Shown piece after piece: positions 13,484 through 14,737 of a stretch of 14,737 nt of DNA. The translations under genes were made by a program, and so were the position numbers. The stretch covers positions 28,887 to 43,623 of the forward strand of contig DEFA01000004.1 of assembly GCA_002350525.1 (NCBI GenBank), given 5' to 3'. Source of the DNA: Lachnospiraceae bacterium UBA2864 (GTDB lineage: Bacteria; Bacillota; Clostridia; Lachnospirales; Lachnospiraceae). A model generated the notes under the pieces. That model was not told the origin of the DNA, searched no databases, and worked only from the letters and a program-made list of their open reading frames with translations. Numbering within the stretch: position 1 is the first letter of the stretch; every line of letters begins with the position of its first letter.

Positions 13484-14737
13484 CTACTCCTCTTCCGAAT
13501 AGTCACCTGACATATACTTCTGAAGATAATTTCTGTTTGCTTCCATATCAGGTACAAGAACTGCCATGCCGTTTATATTGTCATTATAATATGCACCTTC
13601 AACAGGGAGTCTGTAACTCTGCATATCACCGCCGAATACGATTCCGAGACCCATTTTCATAATATCCGTCTTACTGAGGTCTGTTGTTATGCATGGTGCA
13701 ACACCGTTTGCAATCTTTATTCCGCTGAGAAGATGTCCATGTTTAACCTTGCTTATAACAGCCTTGATAAGTTTTCTCTGTCTCTCGGTTCTCTCCCAGT
13801 CGGAATTTCCCACATGTCTCATTCTCGCATAACACATAGCCTGTGTCGGTGTAAGAGAATTCATGCCTTCATGAAGATCCCATACTTCGTCGGACTCATC
13901 CGTATTAGAGCCGATTGCCGGATTCTCGTTCATGTACTCGGCTTCTTCTGCCGTAAGTTCCATATCTACATTTCCGACAGAGATAAGTGCATCTAAGAAG
14001 GTTCCGAGGTCCACAAGCATATTTCCGTCTATCGTAACACCGAAGTCCTCTTCTATGGTCTTATCAAGAAGATTTACGCTTCCCTCGATGCCGTCTCCGG
14101 CTCCGAATGCGTAAGCAGCATTTATTCTGTTTCCGCCATATCCCGGAATATCCACATACATATCTCTCATGAACGATGTAAGGACAACGCTATGATTACT
14201 CTTATTGATAGTGCAGAGGATCATGGTATCGGATCTCTGTCCGCTTTCGCCCTCACGTGCATCCTGACCGATAAAGAGAATGTTATACTGCTCACCTTTC
14301 ATCGAAGAAGCTCTCTCGGAAACATCTGTATCAATATGATCAAACTTTGAGAGAATGATATTTACAAAAACTCCGAGTACTACGATAAGGATAAGAAGCA
14401 AGAAGAAGATGAATTTTATAAATCCACCGAATGCACTCTTTTTCTTCTTCTTTTTCTTAGGCTTTCTCTCTTCGTAATCTTCCTCTATCTGTTTTCTGTT
14501 ATTTTTTCCCTTGTGATAAGCATTGGATGCTTTTCTTCCGCCCGAAGCCTGCTGCTTTCTGGCACGTTCGGCAGCTCTGTATGCTGCTACATCAAAATCT
14601 GCTCCGTCATCATCATCGTCATAATCGTTAAAACTATTTCTACCCATGTTATTTTCTACATACCTTTGCTGATTTTGTGGCTGTCTCTGTGCCGACTGAG
14701 GTTGTCTCTGTGGCTGTGGCTGTACAGGACGCGACTG
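13484..14737 (-). CDS. LCP (LytR-CpsA-Psr) family envelope ligase, 5' end beyond window
   Basis: LCP enzymes attach undecaprenyl-linked wall polymers (teichoic acids, capsule) to peptidoglycan outside the membrane. From the ATG at 14647 the product has 387 residues. It has an acidic stretch (Asp-rich, 8-14), a basic stretch with seven Lys (64-70), and one membrane anchor (about 75-100). The LCP domain follows: RSDTMIL (138-144), SFMRDMYVDIPGYGGNRIN (158-176) and YARMRHVGNSDWERTERQR (273-291). The conserved Arg and Asp residues are in place. The frame is open without a stop for the 30 codons upstream of that ATG to the window edge, giving a Gln/Pro-rich stretch. The 14647 ATG has no SD sequence, so the true start probably lies outside the window. 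Downstream it is linked to the TraX-like gene. Confidence 0.88.
   Translation of the reverse strand, partial: QSRPVQPQPQRQPQSAQRQPQNQQRYVENNMGRNSFNDYDDDDDGADFDVAAYRAAERARKQQASGGRKASNAYHKGKNNRKQIEEDYEERKPKKKKKKKSAFGGFIKFIFFLLLILIVVLGVFVNIILSKFDHIDTDVSERASSMKGEQYNILFIGQDAREGESGQRSDTMILCTINKSNHSVVLTSFMRDMYVDIPGYGGNRINAAYAFGAGDGIEGSVNLLDKTIEEDFGVTIDGNMLVDLGTFLDALISVGNVDMELTAEEAEYMNENPAIGSNTDESDEVWDLHEGMNSLTPTQAMCYARMRHVGNSDWERTERQRKLIKAVISKVKHGHLLSGIKIANGVAPCITTDLSKTDIMKMGLGIVFGGDMQSYRLPVEGAYYNDNINGMAVLVPDMEANRNYLQKYMSGDYSEEE

Noticed and set aside
1..14737. CRISPR arrays, insertion sequences, prophage genes, tRNA or rRNA genes, toxin-antitoxin or defence systems
   Set aside because: No spaced direct repeats, transposase or integrase motifs, tRNA-like clover sequences or recognisable defence genes were found on either strand by reading.

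Overview
This window looks like ordinary chromosomal, mostly core, sequence from a Gram-positive anaerobe of the Clostridia, most likely Lachnospiraceae (relatives of Butyrivibrio, Roseburia or Lachnospira). The reasons are the moderate GC content, the strong AGGAGG-type ribosome binding sites, a canonical T-box leader, the cdaA-cdaR pair, an LCP-family envelope protein, and a TraX-like membrane protein next to it. The genus assignment is inference. I see no phage, IS element, CRISPR array, tRNA, rRNA or integration scar.

Layout, left to right. (1) Minus strand, 3074 down to 1: a promoter, then two uncharacterised membrane proteins, then the diadenylate cyclase cdaA, then the start of cdaR (YbbR repeats), which is cut by the left edge. 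Two of the junctions are ATGA overlaps and the third is a 15-nt gap, so this reads as one tight operon. (2) Minus strand, 5238 down to 3104: promoter, T-box leader with antiterminator and terminator, then thrS. The start of this threonyl-tRNA synthetase is well fixed, and it lacks the usual N-terminal TGS domain. (3) Minus strand, about 8540 down to 5276: a polar amino-acid ABC importer in the order permease, ATPase, lipoprotein, followed by a short-chain dehydrogenase. (4) Plus strand, 8550 to 10009: a divergently transcribed AzgA-type purine permease. Its run ends at a 19-bp perfect hairpin that also terminates the converging genes. (5) Minus strand, 12480 down to 10102: a MATE exporter and an L-lactate dehydrogenase. 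(6) Minus strand, right edge down to 12544: an LCP-family envelope ligase, whose reading frame is open to the right edge, followed by a TraX-like membrane protein and a terminator hairpin.

Functionally, the c-di-AMP cassette and the LCP protein point to turgor and cell-wall homeostasis. The thrS leader senses uncharged tRNA-Thr. The importer and the purine permease scavenge nutrients. The lactate dehydrogenase is fermentative.

I do not see a convincing new multi-gene system. The best candidate for new biology is the pair of conserved-looking but unnamed membrane proteins physically coupled to cdaA. The next best are the Gln/Pro-rich N-terminal extension of the LCP protein and the TGS-less ThrRS. 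All of this is from reading by eye; no database search, structure prediction or folding calculation was run.
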